47,999 nt of DNA from positions 1-47,999 of the forward strand of contig JAIKZS010000142.1 in assembly GCA_024682035.1 (NCBI GenBank), given 5' to 3'. Positions 16,879-25,442 of the stretch are shown in pieces (positions within the stretch are counted from its first letter, which is position 1; each line of letters begins with the position of its first letter). The notes beneath the pieces were generated by a model, which was given only the letters and a program-made list of their open reading frames with translations, was not told the DNA's origin and ran no database searches. Made by a program: the position numbers and the translations under genes. The DNA comes from Bacteroidaceae bacterium (lineage in GTDB: Bacteria > Bacteroidota > Bacteroidia > Bacteroidales > Bacteroidaceae).

Positions 16879-17217
16879 TTACTTCTGTTTTTTTTCTTCT
16901 TGAGGGATCCTATATGCCGTGTATAATTCGAGAATAGCTGCAATAAGCAAACAAACTATCCATTCATTGCCATGAGTATATAGCATGAGTATGCCAGAAA
17001 AAACAAGGAACAGCGCTCCAAACATTTGTTGTCTATAAAGTCTTTTTAAAGTGACGTCTTCTACGTGGGGCTGAGCGAAGATTTGTGCTATGGCAGCCGT
17101 AACTGCACCTACAATAAACATGTAGGGAGCATAAGGCCAATGCGTAATATAAATAGCTGCACCTATTAGAGCGAACACCATTCCACACATAAACAATATG
17201 TTAAGCTCTTTTTTCAT
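16879..17217 (-). CDS. Small four-helix membrane protein, unknown
   Basis: 112 residues with four predicted transmembrane segments (about 7-26, 30-48, 63-80 and 84-103), and short polar ends. No catalytic motif is visible and I do not recognise a named family. The start overlaps the stop of the upstream DivIC-like gene by 4 bases (ATGA type), so the two are probably translated together. A terminator follows at 16788-16819. Confidence 0.82.
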   Translation of the reverse strand: MKKELNILFMCGMVFALIGAAIYITHWPYAPYMFIVGAVTAAIAQIFAQPHVEDVTLKRLYRQQMFGALFLVFSGILMLYTHGNEWIVCLLIAAILELYTAYRIPQEEKKQK

Positions 17218-17519
17218 TCTTGGTCTTCAGCAAAAACAAAAATGTCTTCGTTTGGCTTCTTCATAAAATATTTTTCACGGGCAATACGCTCTATAGAGTT
17301 GGAGTCGGCATTGAGTTCATCTAATTTACGAGTACTCTCACGGTATTCTTCACGATATTTCTCTATCTCACTGCGAATGGCTGATTCTTCCTTTGAAAGT
17401 TCCATTCGGTAAATGATGCTGTTTTCATCAACAAAACCGATAATTACAGCAAAAATAAGTATCGTGATGAGATATTTATGCTTACCCAGAAATTTCCAAA
17501 AAGACGACAATCTGTCCAT
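17214..17519 (-). CDS. Septum formation initiator family protein (DivIC/FtsB-like)
   Basis: 101 residues. A single transmembrane helix (about residues 15-31) follows a short basic cytosolic end, and a charged coiled coil follows (about 38-75, ELSKEESAIRSEIEKYREEY), then IERIAREKYFMKKPNEDIFVF, which is the conserved end of the FtsB/DivIC family. Such proteins join the divisome complex with FtsL and FtsQ. The neighbouring small membrane protein overlaps it by 4 bases. Confidence 0.88.
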   Translation of the reverse strand: MDRLSSFWKFLGKHKYLITILIFAVIIGFVDENSIIYRMELSKEESAIRSEIEKYREEYRESTRKLDELNADSNSIERIAREKYFMKKPNEDIFVFAEDQE

Positions 17520-17547
17520 GATGTATAAATTTGACTAACGATTTTTG

Positions 17548-17555
17548 CAAAAATA
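17548..17555 (-). promoter_or_regulatory. Probable promoter (-7 box) of DivIC-like gene
   Basis: TATTTTTG on the minus strand fits TAnnTTTG, with a start codon 29 bases later. The -33 position reads TTC rather than TTG. Confidence 0.5.
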
Positions 17556-17592
17556 ATGATAATTCTTGAATAACGGAAACATAAATGAATAA

Positions 17593-17624
17593 TTTGCATA
17601 ATAGATGAAAAAACGTTATTTTTG
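17593..17624 (+). promoter_or_regulatory. dnaX promoter
   Basis: TTTG (17593-17596), a 20-bp spacer and TATTTTTG (17617-17624) are a full consensus match. The dnaX ATG at 17649 lies about 17 bases after the expected transcription start. Confidence 0.82.
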
Positions 17625-17648
17625 CACAAACATAAGCATGATTATTAT

Positions 17649-19415
17649 ATGGAAGATTACATAGTTTCGGCAAGGAAATACAGGCCAGCTACTTTTGACA
17701 CAGTGATTGGCCAAAAAGCACTTACCACCACTCTGAAAAATGCGATTGCAAGCGGCAAATTGGCTCAGGCATATTTGTTCTGTGGCCCCAGGGGAGTTGG
17801 TAAAACAACATGTGCCCGTATCTTCGCAAAAACTATTAATTGCCTAAACCCAACAACTGATGGTGAAGCTTGTAATGAATGTGAAAGTTGCCGAGCTTTC
17901 AATGAACAGCGTTCTTACAACATCCACGAATTAGATGCTGCTTCCAACAACTCGGTGGAGGATATACGTCAGCTAGTAGAACAAGTGAGGGTACCGCCCC
18001 AAATCGGCAAATACAAAGTTTATATCATCGATGAAGTTCACATGCTTTCTACAGCTGCTTTCAACGCCTTTCTCAAGACCTTGGAGGAGCCACCCCGTCA
18101 TGCTATTTTTATCTTAGCCACTACTGAGAAGCAGAAGATTCTTCCTACTATCCTCTCACGCTGCCAGATTTACGACTTTAACCGTATTGGGGTGCAGGAT
18201 ACGGTAGACCACTTGGCCAATGTAGCTAAAAAAGAACATATAAGCTATGAGCTAGAAGCTTTGAATGTGATTGCTCAAAAAGCAGATGGTGGTATGCGCG
18301 ATGCTTTGTCAATATTCGACCAAGTTGTAAGTTTCACTCAAGGGAACATTACTTACCAAAGCGTGATTGAGAACTTAAACGTATTAGACTATGAATATTA
18401 CTTCAAGTTAACAGACTTTTTGCTGCATAACGATGTCACAAATAGTCTGCTTCTACTTAACGAAGTACTGAATAAAGGCTTTGATGCCAGCAATTTCGTA
18501 AGCGGATTGGGTAGTCATTTCAGAGATTTGCTGGTAAGCAAAGACACTGTTACGTTAAGCTTGTTAGAAGTAGGTGCTAATATACGCGAACAATACAAGA
18601 TACAAGCACAACGTGCTCCATTACCTTTTCTTTATAAGGCTATGAAACTGTGCAGCGATTGTGGACTTAATTACCGCAACGCACGTAACAAACGTTTTTT
18701 GATAGAATGCACACTCATTCAGTTGGCCCAACTTACACAAGACAACGATGACTCACCCTATGGGGGGCGTGCCCCTAAGCAAACAATAAAACCCATATTT
18801 AATAATGCTCAGCAGACAACTCAACAGTCGGCAGCACAAGCAATAGTAACACCGCAGGCAAAAAAACAGGAAACTATTGTTAAGCCTCAACCGACGTCGA
18901 GAGAGTCTATATTCAAACAGACTCAAGCTCCTGACCCAAAAACTAAGACCATCTCATCTATCAATCAATTAGGTGTGTCTATTAAACGAGCTCAACCCGA
19001 AAAGGAAAGAACTGCAGATGAGCTTAAAGAGCATATTCAACACGTAGAAAACAAGCCTCTTACACAAGAGATGGTGGAAGCTAGCTGGCAACGCTTTGCA
19101 AACCAACTACCTCATGAGCTAATTGCTCTTAAAACCCGTATGACTGATATGCGCATTACCCTTATTGAAGATACGCAGATGGAAATTTGCGTAGAAAACG
19201 AGCTTAATGCCAAGCAGTTAAACGACATGATGATAGATATACGAAAATTCATGCAGAAAGATTTACAGAATTATTTGCTTGAGCCTCATGTTGTTGTAAA
19301 AGAATTGCCATTAAACGCGAGGTCACTTAGTCGCTATGAACAATACTTGAAGATGGCTGAGAAAAATCCATGGCTGGCACAGTTGCGTGACAACCTAGGT
19401 TTAGAGTTAAGCTAA
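17649..19415 (+). CDS. dnaX: DNA polymerase III subunits gamma/tau
   Basis: 588 residues from the ATG at 17649; an open stretch further upstream starts inside the -7 box and is excluded. The clamp-loader AAA+ module carries Walker A GPRGVGKTTCARIF, a zinc-binding cysteine cluster (CLNPTTDGEACNECESC), Walker B IIDEVHML and sensor LATTEKQKILPTILSRC. A Gln/Thr/Pro-rich linker follows (about 385-450) and then the tau-specific domain. The linker contains A-AAA-AAA at 18860-18866 in the proper frame for -1 slippage; a stop would follow five codons later, giving a 411-residue gamma-like product. Confidence 0.96.
   Translation: MEDYIVSARKYRPATFDTVIGQKALTTTLKNAIASGKLAQAYLFCGPRGVGKTTCARIFAKTINCLNPTTDGEACNECESCRAFNEQRSYNIHELDAASNNSVEDIRQLVEQVRVPPQIGKYKVYIIDEVHMLSTAAFNAFLKTLEEPPRHAIFILATTEKQKILPTILSRCQIYDFNRIGVQDTVDHLANVAKKEHISYELEALNVIAQKADGGMRDALSIFDQVVSFTQGNITYQSVIENLNVLDYEYYFKLTDFLLHNDVTNSLLLLNEVLNKGFDASNFVSGLGSHFRDLLVSKDTVTLSLLEVGANIREQYKIQAQRAPLPFLYKAMKLCSDCGLNYRNARNKRFLIECTLIQLAQLTQDNDDSPYGGRAPKQTIKPIFNNAQQTTQQSAAQAIVTPQAKKQETIVKPQPTSRESIFKQTQAPDPKTKTISSINQLGVSIKRAQPEKERTADELKEHIQHVENKPLTQEMVEASWQRFANQLPHELIALKTRMTDMRITLIEDTQMEICVENELNAKQLNDMMIDIRKFMQKDLQNYLLEPHVVVKELPLNARSLSRYEQYLKMAEKNPWLAQLRDNLGLELS
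18860..18866 (+). promoter_or_regulatory. Candidate -1 frameshift site in dnaX
   Basis: Seven A form A-AAA-AAA after the GC of codon 404. In the -1 frame five codons (ACA GGA AAC TAT TGT) and TAA (18881-18883) follow. The position is analogous to the A-AAA-AAG site of E. coli dnaX. No clear stimulatory hairpin or Shine-Dalgarno-like element is visible. Confidence 0.5.
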
Positions 19416-19490
19416 TTTAGAAGAAATATAAATAACTCCATATTTATGGCAATGATGTTACACCGTATTAAGAAAAAAAGTATCTTTGCC

Positions 19491-19498
19491 TTGAACTA
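19491..19498 (+). promoter_or_regulatory. Ferredoxin gene promoter (-7 box)
   Basis: TATCTTTG fits the consensus; TTA at 19468-19470 is a partial -33 at a spacing of 20. The leader of about 75 bases holds two short inverted repeats (AATGC at 19508-19512 with GCATT at 19521-19525; TTATAA at 19534-19539 and 19546-19551). Confidence 0.6.
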
Positions 19499-19578
19499 AT
19501 GCAGTAAATAGCATTGGGAATAATTATAAAAGTGGTTATAAATAATATTTGATACGAATCTTTAAAATTTGAAAGACT

Positions 19579-19749
19579 ATGGCTTATGTAATTTCTGACG
19601 ATTGCGTTATGTGTGGTACTTGTGAGGGCGAGTGCCCAATCGGTGCAATTTCTGCTGGTGACAGCAAGTATGTTATCAATGCTGATGAATGTGTTGATTG
19701 CGGCACTTGTGCAGCTGCTTGCCCAAGCGAAGCAATTCATCCAGAATAA
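19579..19749 (+). CDS. 2[4Fe-4S] ferredoxin
   Basis: 56 residues, a complete clostridial-type ferredoxin. Two cluster-binding motifs are visible: CVMCGTCEGECP (residues 9-20) and CVDCGTCAAACP (residues 38-49), each with CxxCxxCxxxCP spacing. It carries low-potential electrons in the cytosol, typically for pyruvate:ferredoxin oxidoreductase, hydrogenase or related enzymes of anaerobes, none of which is in the window. It has its own promoter at 19491 and a strong terminator immediately after, so it is a single-gene unit. Confidence 0.96.
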   Translation: MAYVISDDCVMCGTCEGECPIGAISAGDSKYVINADECVDCGTCAAACPSEAIHPE

Positions 19750-19771
19750 TTTTCAACTGATTGAAAATTAA

Positions 19772-19809
19772 TAAAGAAAAAGGGAGAATTACTTCTCCCT
19801 TTTTCTTTA
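19772..19809. terminator. Bidirectional terminator between ferredoxin gene and aminotransferase gene
   Basis: Perfect inverted repeat of 17-base arms (19772-19788 and 19793-19809) with a TTAC loop and A/T runs on both sides. It serves the rightward ferredoxin gene and the leftward aminotransferase operon. Confidence 0.9.
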
Positions 19810-19827
19810 TACATGATTAACGATTCC

Positions 19828-21021
19828 TCATCTCAACGCTGCTAACGCTTCCTTAATGCGAGAAATGGCCTCTACAATATTCTCATCGCTAGTAGCATAA
19901 CTCATACGGAAGCAATTAGGATCACCAAAGGCAGCACCACTAACACAAGCCACATGGCCTACTTCTAATAGATACATAGCCAAATCATCGGCATCTTTTA
20001 TGAGCCGATCACCTGCACGTTTCCCAAAGAAACTACTGCATTTAGGGAATAAATAAAAAGCACCTTGGGGTACATTCACCTCCAATCCAGGAATCTCTTG
20101 GCAGAGTTTCACTATTAAATCACGACGGCGCTCAAATGCTTGGCGCATATCTTCCACGCAATCCTGTGATCCTAGGTATGCAGCCTCTGCTGCCTTCTGT
20201 GAAACAGAGCATGGGCCAGAAGTGTATTGCCCCTGCAGCTTATTCATACCCTTAATAATCCATTCGGGAGCAGCTGCAAAACCAATTCGCCAACCTGTCA
20301 TGGCATAGGCCTTAGAAACGCCATTGATAATTACCACACGGTCTTTTATTTCAGCAAACTGAGCTATGCTCTCGTGATGACCAATATAGTTGATGTGCTC
20401 ATATATCTCGTCAGCGATTACATATATTTGTGGATGTCTTAACAACACCTCAGCCAATCCTTTTAACTCATCCTTCCCATACACAGACCCCGTTGGGTTA
20501 GAAGGAGAACATAATATTAAGGCCTTAGTCTTTGGAGTTATGGCTGCTTCTAACTGTGCAGGCGTCATCTTGAAATCTTGCTCAATCCCTGCAGAAACAA
20601 TTACAGGTGTACCCTCTGCCAGTTTCACCATTTCAGTATAACTCACCCAATATGGGGCTGGTACAATTACCTCGTCACCCTTATTCACCAAAGCAAGTAC
20701 AGCATTGCAAACACACTGCTTTGCGCCATTGGAGCAACTAATCTGGGCTGGTGTATAGTCCAAGCCATTTTCCTGCTTTAGTTTTTTCACAATGGCTTCG
20801 CGAAGTGCCGGATAACCAGGAACAGGAGAATAGCGTGAATAATTGTCGTCAATCGCCTGCTTAGCAGCTTCCTTAATATGGGCAGGCGTATTAAAATCAG
20901 GTTCACCAACACTGAGGTTGATTATGTCAATACCTTGCGCCTTCAACTCAGAACTTTTCTGAGACATGGCCAGCGTTGCCGATGGTGACAAGCTGTTCAA
21001 ACGATTTGATAGTTCCTTCAT
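19828..21021 (-). CDS. Aspartate aminotransferase (class I PLP enzyme)
   Basis: 397 residues, the normal length of the AspB-like Ib subgroup. The PLP lysine lies in GVSKAYAMTGWRIG; other family motifs are NLSVGEPDFNTP near the start, GAKQCVCNA, CSPSNPTGSVY and ADEIYEHI. It exchanges the amino group between aspartate and 2-oxoglutarate; other substrates such as prephenate are possible in this subgroup. It is 44 bp downstream of ribBA and probably shares its transcript. The PLP and flavin genes do not form an obvious pathway. Confidence 0.93.
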   Translation of the reverse strand: MKELSNRLNSLSPSATLAMSQKSSELKAQGIDIINLSVGEPDFNTPAHIKEAAKQAIDDNYSRYSPVPGYPALREAIVKKLKQENGLDYTPAQISCSNGAKQCVCNAVLALVNKGDEVIVPAPYWVSYTEMVKLAEGTPVIVSAGIEQDFKMTPAQLEAAITPKTKALILCSPSNPTGSVYGKDELKGLAEVLLRHPQIYVIADEIYEHINYIGHHESIAQFAEIKDRVVIINGVSKAYAMTGWRIGFAAAPEWIIKGMNKLQGQYTSGPCSVSQKAAEAAYLGSQDCVEDMRQAFERRRDLIVKLCQEIPGLEVNVPQGAFYLFPKCSSFFGKRAGDRLIKDADDLAMYLLEVGHVACVSGAAFGDPNCFRMSYATSDENIVEAISRIKEALAALR

Positions 21022-21065
21022 ATTATTACTTTTTTTGTTTCAATTTAAAGGGATGGTACAGGCTA

Positions 21066-22274
21066 CTAAAAATGTAAATTATGTCCCATCCTATCTGCCT
21101 TTGTTCTTAAATATCGCTCATTATAGGGATTTGGTGTAACTTCTATAGGAACATTTTCTATTATTTCCAATCCATAAGCCTCAAGTCCCACGCGCTTTAC
21201 TGGATTATTAGTCAACAATCGCATCTTATGCACATTCAAATCACGCAATATCTGTGCTCCTACACCATAGTCACGCTCATCGGCAAGATGTCCGAGACAA
21301 ATGTTGGCATCAATAGTATCCATGCCTTCCTCTTGTAACTTGTAAGCACGAATCTTATCCATCAATCCAATACCTCTACCTTCTTGATTCAAATATATCA
21401 CAACACCTTTTCCTGCTTTCTCTATCATCTGCATAGCCTTATGAAGTTGTTCTCCACAATCGCAACGACGTGAAGCAAATATATCACCCGTCATACAGGA
21501 GGAGTGTACTCTTACCAAGACAGGCTCATCAGGTTCCCAAGTTCCTTTGAACAAAGCGATATGCTCTAAACCATTAGATTTCTGCTTAAAAGGTATCAGC
21601 TTGAAGTTGCCATACTCGGTAGGCATATTCACTTCTACGCCACGCTCAACCATTGATTCTTCGTTAAGACGATAGGCAATTAGGTCTTGTATACTGATTA
21701 ACTTCAGATCATATTTATCAGCAAAACGACGCAACTCTGGCAGGCGAGCCATAGTACCGTCATCGTTCATTATCTCCATTAACGCACCAGCAGGATATAG
21801 TCCAGCTAAACGCGCCAAATCTATGGCAGCCTCTGTGTGCCCAGCACGCTTTAGAACTCCCTTATCCTGCGCATACAGTGGATTGATATGCCCAGGACGG
21901 CCGAAATCTTCTGGCTTTGCAGTTGGATCAGCCAAGGCCTTAATTGTCGCTGCACGATCTGCCGCCGAAACACCAGTAGTACATCCAGCCAGTTTATCAA
22001 TGGTCACAGTAAACGGAGTGCCAAGCATGGAAGTGTTGTCTATCACCTGGTGAGGTAAATTCAACTCCTCACATCTTGAAATCGTTATAGGAGCACACAA
22101 TACGCCACGCGCATGCTTAAGCATGAAATTTACCTTCTCGGGAGTTATCTTTTCTGCTGCAATAATCAGATCACCTTCATTTTCACGATCTTCATCATCT
22201 ACAACCACTACTAGATTACCCTCTTTTATCTCTTGTATAGCCTCTTCAATGGTGTCCATTTTTACTTTTTCCAT
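21066..22274 (-). CDS. ribBA: 3,4-dihydroxy-2-butanone-4-phosphate synthase/GTP cyclohydrolase II
   Basis: 402 residues, a fused riboflavin-synthesis enzyme. The N-terminal RibB half has [12 protein letters not shown] (about 22-33) and [14 protein letters not shown]; the C-terminal RibA half has the zinc-binding cysteines in [19 protein letters not shown] (around 260-275) and [17 protein letters not shown]. It makes both starting compounds of riboflavin synthesis, from ribulose-5-phosphate and GTP. It starts 5 bp after the LptF-like gene. No FMN riboswitch is visible, since it is internal to an operon. Confidence 0.96.
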   Translation of the reverse strand: MEKVKMDTIEEAIQEIKEGNLVVVVDDEDRENEGDLIIAAEKITPEKVNFMLKHARGVLCAPITISRCEELNLPHQVIDNTSMLGTPFTVTIDKLAGCTTGVSAADRAATIKALADPTAKPEDFGRPGHINPLYAQDKGVLKRAGHTEAAIDLARLAGLYPAGALMEIMNDDGTMARLPELRRFADKYDLKLISIQDLIAYRLNEESMVERGVEVNMPTEYGNFKLIPFKQKSNGLEHIALFKGTWEPDEPVLVRVHSSCMTGDIFASRRCDCGEQLHKAMQMIEKAGKGVVIYLNQEGRGIGLMDKIRAYKLQEEGMDTIDANICLGHLADERDYGVGAQILRDLNVHKMRLLTNNPVKRVGLEAYGLEIIENVPIEVTPNPYNERYLRTKADRMGHNLHF

Positions 22275-22279
22275 ATCTC

Positions 22280-24187
22280 TCAGTTTTCTGTTAATATTCT
22301 TGTATTGATAATCGTTATTATCTCCTGATTGGTCTTCACTACCTGAGCTAGGTCGTTAGCTAATCTAACCCTAAAGGACCAACTGCGGAAAAAAAGAAAC
22401 AAGCCCACGGGAAGCACTATTCCACAAACCATATTTAACCATTTTTTCTTGAAAGGTCTCAAATGCGCATGAGGCGACATTACAGGATAGTTATTCAACG
22501 CCAACAACAAGTAATTGTTGCGTGAGTTTGCCATATCCATTATCAACGTCTCAAGCTGCTCGTATATGAAATCTATCTCAATGTCTTGCTGACCACCCAT
22601 CCAGAATTTCATATAGTTTGATGGCCGTCTCAAATTGTGTTTCCCCGTATAAGCTAAGACTTTGTCAGTCAAATCTTGTAATGCATGTGGTAAAGTCTGG
22701 TAATCAGGATCAAGAATAATCACTTCTTTACGCGTAATATTCCTCTCTGCACGCATTCCTAAGAACCTTTTAAAGAATTCTTTATAAGTATCAATGTTTA
22801 ATGCCACCGAGTCATTATTCGACTTATACGTTAAGTAAGCACCAATTGGCGCCAGTATAGCAGTACTCAACCACATGCCCTCCCATGCCAGCCAATTGCC
22901 GTCTCGAGCAAGTTTGTACCCCGTGTTATTAACAATGTAATAAAAAATGAATATCAACACTGATATTACAACTGGCATACCAAGCCCACCTTTTCTTATA
23001 ATCCCTCCAAGCGGAGCACCTATGAAAAAGAACACTAAGCAAGCCAGCGACAGTGTAATCTTCTCGTGCCAGGCCGTCATGTGCCGCCTAAGGCTATAGC
23101 CGGTCTGACTAATATTCAATGTTTTCATATTCCAGTCACTTTGCTGGTTATTGGCACTGTTCAGCATAGTGGTTAGCTGGCGTTGTCTTTCAGTAGGCGA
23201 CATAGCATTTATTATGCTATCTACATTGTAGTCGCTAACATTAGCCTCAAGTAGTTTTATAGAATCTTTAGGCTGCGTTTCTTGGTGTATGCGGAAGTTA
23301 GTCTTTACATTGTTTTGAAAGTTTAATGCTCCCAAGCTATCTACTAACACGGTCATAGAGTCAATACTTGCCTGCAATAGAGCCATGTCCTTGCTATTCG
23401 ACTGATTGGTCATAAAACCTTCATCTATCATATTGAAATTGGCATTGAACTCAATCAGCGCATGCTTCATACTAAATGCTTCACGCCGGTAAGGCACATT
23501 CTGTTGTTTCATATTCTGTGACTGCAAATTTTCAAACTGCTCGCCACTATATAGATGTAAATACAAATGCTGTTTATCCTCGGTCATTTCCAACTTGCCT
23601 GAGTCAGCACGAATTATCTGTGCATTATCAAAGCCATTGGCAAAATTATATATCATCACATTATACAGCATGCCTGTTTCACGATCCTTACTTTCTACAT
23701 ATAAATTATAACCTTCTATCTGATCATAGAACGCTTTCTCCGGAATATCCAACTCTGGCGATTTTTGCCTCATCGATATCAAGAGTGTCCACAATTTTGT
23801 TTGAGCTTTTGGTCCAATTACATTTTGGAAATAGAATGACATACAACACACCAACACAAGCAACACAACCAAAGGTCTCATAATCTGCATCAATGATATA
23901 CCTGCCGCTTTCATCGCAATCAACTCAAACCGTTCGCCAAAATTACCAAAAGTAATAAGCGATGCCAACAGCACAGCCAATGGTAATGAAGCAGGCACCA
24001 AGGTCAGCGATGCATAGAAAAAAAACTGCGCCAGTACATCTACAGTCAATCCTTTTCCCACCAAATCATCCACATATCTCCACAAGAATTGCATCTCGAA
24101 GATGAAGAGACAAATGAAGAAGGTGCCTGCAAATAGCAAACAAAAGCTCTTCAATATAAATATGTCAAGTTTCTTAATATGCAGCAT
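22280..24187 (-). CDS. LptF/LptG (YjgP/YjgQ) family permease
   Basis: 635 residues from the ATG at 24187. Three N-terminal transmembrane helices, then a long soluble domain (about 110-385), then three further helices (about 390-465), the arrangement of LptF/LptG. A long C-terminal region of about 160 residues includes another helix and is an extension common in Bacteroidetes. The protein should move lipopolysaccharide from the inner membrane with LptB. A longer open frame starts at 24217, but its first codon overlaps the -7 box at 24217-24224, so the shorter start is preferred. Confidence 0.93.
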   Translation of the reverse strand: MLHIKKLDIFILKSFCLLFAGTFFICLFIFEMQFLWRYVDDLVGKGLTVDVLAQFFFYASLTLVPASLPLAVLLASLITFGNFGERFELIAMKAAGISLMQIMRPLVVLLVLVCCMSFYFQNVIGPKAQTKLWTLLISMRQKSPELDIPEKAFYDQIEGYNLYVESKDRETGMLYNVMIYNFANGFDNAQIIRADSGKLEMTEDKQHLYLHLYSGEQFENLQSQNMKQQNVPYRREAFSMKHALIEFNANFNMIDEGFMTNQSNSKDMALLQASIDSMTVLVDSLGALNFQNNVKTNFRIHQETQPKDSIKLLEANVSDYNVDSIINAMSPTERQRQLTTMLNSANNQQSDWNMKTLNISQTGYSLRRHMTAWHEKITLSLACLVFFFIGAPLGGIIRKGGLGMPVVISVLIFIFYYIVNNTGYKLARDGNWLAWEGMWLSTAILAPIGAYLTYKSNNDSVALNIDTYKEFFKRFLGMRAERNITRKEVIILDPDYQTLPHALQDLTDKVLAYTGKHNLRRPSNYMKFWMGGQQDIEIDFIYEQLETLIMDMANSRNNYLLLALNNYPVMSPHAHLRPFKKKWLNMVCGIVLPVGLFLFFRSWSFRVRLANDLAQVVKTNQEIITIINTRILTEN

Positions 24188-24216
24188 AAAAGTAGCATAA
24201 ATGCTTTCTTCGACCA

Positions 24217-24224
24217 CAAAGGTA
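24217..24224 (-). promoter_or_regulatory. Promoter (-7 box) of LptF-like/ribBA operon
   Basis: TACCTTTG on the minus strand fits the consensus; the -33 position (TTC) is partial. It leaves about 25 bases to the ATG at 24187. Confidence 0.6.
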
Positions 24225-24274
24225 GTACAAAAAAGCTAGCATATGAATTTTTTATTCAAAAAATAACGAGAAAG

Positions 24275-24306
24275 TTTTGTTGCTTTAAAGAAAAGCTATA
24301 TCTTTG
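24275..24306 (+). promoter_or_regulatory. tRNA promoter
   Basis: TTTTG (24275-24279), a 19-bp spacer and TATCTTTG (24299-24306), followed by CACCCGC. This matches the consensus well. Confidence 0.8.
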
Positions 24307-24337
24307 CACCCGCAACTGGACCTCAAGTCTAGCTGAT

Positions 24338-24411
24338 GGCGGGATAGCTCAGCTGGTTAGAGCGCATGATTCATAATCATGAGGTCGCCGGTTCAATCCC
24401 GGCTCCCGCTA
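24338..24411 (+). tRNA. tRNA with CAT anticodon (tRNA-Met, or tRNA-Ile2)
   Basis: 74 bases, cloverleaf complete: acceptor 7 bp with a G1-U72 wobble, D arm GCTC/GAGC, anticodon arm CATGA-TTCATAA-TCATG with CAT at 34-36, T arm GCCGG-TTCAATC-CCGGC, discriminator A. No CCA is encoded. The anticodon stem lacks the three G-C pairs of the initiator tRNA, so it is elongator Met or, if C34 is lysidine-modified, an isoleucine tRNA. Confidence 0.93.
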
Positions 24412-24414
24412 CTT

Positions 24415-24449
24415 AAAGCACCTGTAATAATTAGCAGGTGCTTTTTTTT
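24415..24449 (+). terminator. tRNA terminator
   Basis: AAAGCACCTG (24415-24424) and CAGGTGCTTT (24435-24444) form a 10-bp perfect stem with a 10-base loop, followed by a run of T. It lies right after the tRNA. Confidence 0.9.
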
Positions 24450-24518
24450 ATATCATCAATTATCTAAATTTTCGTATAGATATTTTATTATTACCCAGCC
24501 AGCATTATGCCATTTTTA

Positions 24519-24608
24519 GCCACTCGATATAGTATATTGAGACTCCAAGATATATTATATCGTGGCCACTCGATATAGTATATTGCAGGCACTCGATATA
24601 GCATACAT
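24519..24608. repeat. Cluster of CACTCGATATAG repeats
   Basis: An identical 21-bp unit (GCCACTCGATAT then AGTATATTG) occurs at 24519-24539 and 24565-24585, and a third, diverged copy begins at 24589. A near-inverted copy at 24549-24566 pairs with the first over about 17 positions and meets the second head-to-head at TGGCCA. No gene is visible between the tRNA terminator and the DUF1080 terminator; the rest of 24450-24518 looks featureless. Confidence 0.75.
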
Positions 24609-24621
24609 TTACAAGCTCACT

Positions 24622-24658
24622 AATAAAACAAGATAGGCAGAGAAAACTCTGCCTATCT
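24622..24658 (-). terminator. Terminator of the Gfo/Idh-DUF1080 operon
   Basis: Perfect 12-base arms (24631-24642 and 24647-24658) with a four-base loop; on the minus strand the stem is followed by TGTTTTATT. It lies 27 bases after the DUF1080 stop. Confidence 0.85.
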
Positions 24659-24685
24659 CAATTATATTAAGGATCAACACTTACA

Positions 24686-25429
24686 TCAAGGAAGTTCCTT
24701 TATCTTGACATTTTTATAGAATACCTCATTACCATGATCCTGCAAAAGGATAGGAGCTTCAGCAGCATTGCCAAAGTTAGGCCAATTTTTATACTTGCTA
24801 TAGGCTACCAAGGCATTCCACATTTGGTTGTTGCGATCATATTCTAACAGTTTGGTGCCATTGAGCCAATGTTCTACATGATTGTCCTGCACAATGACAA
24901 CAGCGGTATTAAACTCGTCTTTGTTAAAAGGCTTGTCATCAGAAACAGGAATTAAATCGTACAATGCCCCAAGTTTGCGATTACCATTAACACCTAACTT
25001 GGCATCGGGATGCAAATCGTCGTCAAGAATCTGAAACTCGCAACCTATAGCTGAACCAGGACCTTTGTTCAGTTCAGTATTTACGAAATACTTGATGCCA
25101 CTATTGGCTCCTGGTGTAATTTTGAAATCTACCTTCAAAATAAAATTTCTATAGTTACGGGTGGTTACGATGTCGCCTCCATTAGCAGACTCAAAACCGT
25201 TACTTGGAAGTACACGGAGAATACCATTTGCGACTTCCCAGCCACCTTCAGGAAAGGTTTCAGCTTTTGCACTGCGCCACCCCTGTGTAGTTTTTCCATC
25301 GAAAAGTAGTTTCCAACCATCTCGAATTTCTTCTTTCGTTAGCGTATTATCACCCGCTTCTGCTTTTACTTGTGCATGAAGAGAGAAGGTTGCTACCAAT
25401 AAATAAACAAAGAATAATAATTTTTTCAT
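24686..25429 (-). CDS. DUF1080 (3-keto-disaccharide hydrolase) family secreted protein
   Basis: 247 residues starting [20 protein letters not shown], a clear signal peptide, so it is exported. The domain is a concanavalin-like fold; [17 protein letters not shown] near residue 40 and [19 protein letters not shown] are typical of DUF1080, now linked to hydrolysis of 3-keto-glycosides. The in-frame ATG at 25507 was rejected because it lies inside the upstream gene and precedes the signal peptide. Its neighbour is a Gfo/Idh oxidoreductase 13 bp upstream, a frequent partner that may make the 3-keto substrate. Confidence 0.9.
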   Translation of the reverse strand: MKKLLFFVYLLVATFSLHAQVKAEAGDNTLTKEEIRDGWKLLFDGKTTQGWRSAKAETFPEGGWEVANGILRVLPSNGFESANGGDIVTTRNYRNFILKVDFKITPGANSGIKYFVNTELNKGPGSAIGCEFQILDDDLHPDAKLGVNGNRKLGALYDLIPVSDDKPFNKDEFNTAVVIVQDNHVEHWLNGTKLLEYDRNNQMWNALVAYSKYKNWPNFGNAAEAPILLQDHGNEVFYKNVKIKELP

Positions 25430-25442
25430 AATAACATTTCTT

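Noticed and set aside
24217..24246. Second promoter for the tRNA on the plus strand
   Set aside because: The CAAAGGTA motif is a -7 box only on the minus strand. The plus-strand tRNA promoter lies at 24275-24306.
24519..24608. CRISPR array
   Set aside because: Only two or three units, no regular unique spacers, and one unit is inverted. No cas genes are nearby.
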